64,000 nt of DNA from Macrophomina tecta. Its lineage: Eukaryota > Ascomycota > Dothideomycetes > Botryosphaeriales > Botryosphaeriaceae. The position numbers and the translations under genes are program-made. The DNA is taken from NCBI GenBank assembly GCA_024180945.1, contig JAKSGN010000003.1, positions 682,001 through 746,000 of the forward strand, in the 5' to 3' direction. Each line of letters opens with the position of its first letter. Position 1 is the stretch's first letter. The notes under the pieces were generated by a model, which saw nothing but the letters and a program-made list of their open reading frames with translations, was not told the origin of the DNA and made no database searches. Positions 61,987 through 64,000 of the stretch are shown one piece after another.

Positions 61987-64000
61987 ATGGTCAAAAAGAG
62001 GAAGGCCGACCACCACTCCGGCTCTGACGCCTCCTCTGAGCGTATGTATTACTAGAGATACCGTTTTGTGTGATCTAATGCGCCTGACAGCCATCTGCGC
62101 GTAGCCCCAACGAGTGCGGCCGCAGCGTTAAGAGCAAGGAAACAGCAACTGAGCAATGACGCATCGGCATCAGTGAATGACGCCTCTCCAGACGGTTCTC
62201 CTGCGCCTGAGAAGTCTGTTTCCGCCGCAACTCGGCAGAAGAAAAAGAGCAAGTCGCAAAAATCAGCGGTGGCAGATGAGCAGGATGTCTTACCACAGGT
62301 TCCCCGAAAGCCGCTATCTGCTGCAGAAGCAAGGAAAAAGGCCGCGGTTGAGACAATTACAGTCCCCGAACCTTCGGTTCGGAAGCCTGTGTCAGCTGTA
62401 GAAGCTCGGAGAAGAGCCCTTGAAGCATCGACTCGACTTCCCGATGCCGGCCGGAGCGACGACAGCTTGGAAGATTTTGAGCCCGATTATCCGCCTAGGC
62501 CAGAAGATGGAGACGATTCCAGTTCGCAACCCAGGGATGACTTTCAAAACTCAGTCTATCCGCCACCCACCGTTGAGTTATCTTCATGGACACCGGAACA
62601 TGGAAATGTAATCAAGAACAATGCTAGCGGCATGACTATTCGCCTAGCAGGAGGTGAAACCCTCGCAAATATCGGCATCTACGATGTCTTCGTCAAAAGG
62701 GGCGTCATTACCCTGTATGGAGCCATTCTTCGAGCCGGACCTGGCGCACAAGCCTACAGGGTCTTCGCTCCTGCTAGTCATGCTCTCCCAGTTGTCCAGT
62801 GCCTATCGCCGGATGGTGCAGAGGTTGAACTGAAATCGGTTACCTGCGAGCTGGACTCTTTGGAAAAATTGTCTCCTCTTCAAGGTCGGCTATGGAAAGC
62901 CGCAGACACGCCTGATCCCTCTTTTCTGAAGAACCACAAGAAGCACTGGTCATTTGAGAACGTAAACTTAATTTCTCTCTGTGAGATTTGATTTTGAGCT
63001 GACATAATGTGCAGATACATAGGTTGTCTGACGATGCCTTGAGTAGACCGCTCTACCACCTTGAGATTCCTCCCAAATGGCACCAAGCAATAGATAAGGT
63101 CTGTTCTGCTTCGTCAAAGAGTAGATCTGATTTCCATGAGCGTGTGTTTATCTGTGGTCCTAAAAATACCGGTAAATCCACTTTCGTCAGGATGCTGCTA
63201 AACAGGATGTTTACTATCGACCGTGAGGCAATGAAGACGGACGACCATTCGATATTCCTACTTGACCTCGACCCTGGTCAACCAGAATACTCCCCTCCAG
63301 GACAGATATCCCTCGTCGAGCTTCGACAACCTATCTTCGGACCACCTTTCACACATCCCAGCGCCAACACCGGCTCCCACCAGAGGACTGTCCGTGCGCA
63401 CTACATCGGCGCCAACAGCCCAAAGGACAATCCTGAACACCTCATCGAATGCGCTGTAGATCTAATGACCCACTACCAAAAGCACCTTACATTCGGCAAC
63501 ACCCATGGCCCTGTCATCATCAACTCTCCGGGCTGGATAATCGGCACCGGCCTCCACATCCTCACCTCCCTCATCGCCCGCCTGTCAGTTACCGACGTCA
63601 TTTACACCACCGACGAGCCCGGCCGTTCCCTTGACGCCCTTCAAGCGGCCTCAGCATCCGCCTCCGTTCCCCGCTTCCACATTATCCCCTCCCAACCCTC
63701 CGGCAACCTCTCTGCCCGCACCGCCGCTGAGTTCCGGGACATGCAAATGCTCTCATACTTTCATCTCGCAGCGCCGACACAAGGCTCGCCGCACCAATCA
63801 TGGGACCCCACCCCGCTCACCGCACGTAAGCCCTACGCCCTCTCATACGCCGCCCCCGACACGCCAGCCCGCGACTTCCTCGCCGTTATGCCGTTCGGCG
63901 AAGCACCTCCACCCAGCACGCTCGCCACTCTCCTCAACGGCTCCATCGTCGGCATCGTTGTCCTCACCTCAACCGCCACGATCGACGCCTCGCCCATTTC
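61987..64000 (+). CDS. grc3: Polynucleotide 5'-hydroxyl kinase GRC3 (NOL9 family), partial at the right edge
   Basis: RNA kinase that works with the Las1 nuclease in ITS2 processing of pre-rRNA and in RNA polymerase I termination. Exons: 61987-62041, 62105-62961 and 63015 to beyond 64000; 632 codons are present. Exon 1 encodes a basic start, MVKKRKADHHSGSDASSE. Exon 2 holds the N-terminal domain (ELSSWTPEHGNVIKN, MTIRLAGGETLANIGIYDVFVKRGVITLYGAIL). Exon 3 has the P-loop GPKNTGKST at about residues 349-357, LLDLDPGQPEYSPPG with the LID/Walker B area, and PVIINSPGWIIGTGLHIL. No stop lies before the window end, so the C-terminal domain is missing only because of truncation by the window. The second acceptor (GTAG at 62101-62104) is chosen over CAG at 62090 because only it keeps the frame. 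Confidence 0.94.

Noticed and set aside
1..64000. CRISPR arrays, rRNA genes, retroelements, telomeric repeats
   Set aside because: Looked for by eye and not seen; no regularly spaced repeats, rRNA signatures, reverse transcriptase motifs or TTAGGG arrays.

Overview
The window is nuclear DNA of a filamentous ascomycete (Pezizomycotina, most likely Dothideomycetes). The evidence is the genes themselves (white collar-1, Bck1, Mon1, an Mto1/ApsB-type organiser, a HET-domain relic), the introns (mostly 47-77 nt, GTRNGY donors and CTNAC-like branch points), long CT-rich leaders and long serine/proline-rich fungal proteins. No tRNA, rRNA or CRISPR was recognised. All exon models are read by eye from splice signals and frame; each model given as a CDS closes in frame.

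Layout. 1-9.9 kb is gene-poor. It holds one apparently complete hAT DNA transposon (2869-5593) with an 8-bp target-site duplication, 21-bp terminal inverted repeats and a two-exon 746-aa transposase. 9.9-14 kb has a tentative small gene, then on the minus strand a Ymc1-type mitochondrial carrier and mitochondrial ribosomal protein uS2m. 14.4-17.7 kb is the blue-light receptor/GATA factor WC-1, divergent from uS2m. 19-31 kb has three large low-complexity, serine-rich fungal proteins that I cannot name. 31.3-39.5 kb is a divergent pair, MON1 (Rab7 GEF subunit) and BCK1 (cell-wall-integrity MAPKKK). 39.5-46.4 kb is sparse, with a tentative small membrane protein and a secreted alpha-carbonic anhydrase. 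46.4-53 kb is a decayed block: a HET-domain relic behind a relic of a large GHKL-ATPase (sacsin/NO VEIN-like) protein, both interrupted by stops and frameshifts but with conserved motifs and splice sites. 55-59.6 kb is an Mto1/ApsB-type microtubule-organising protein. 60.4-64 kb is a divergent pair, the RNA polymerase I subunit A34.5 and the polynucleotide kinase GRC3; GRC3 runs off the right edge.

How the genes relate. Most genes are housekeeping or signalling genes in no common pathway. The exception is the RPA34/GRC3 pair: rRNA transcription and rRNA 3'-end/ITS2 processing from one 212-bp intergenic region. The accessory content is the hAT element and the ATPase/HET relics. The relics are the best candidate for an unusual system, apparently a lost self/non-self or immune-like locus.
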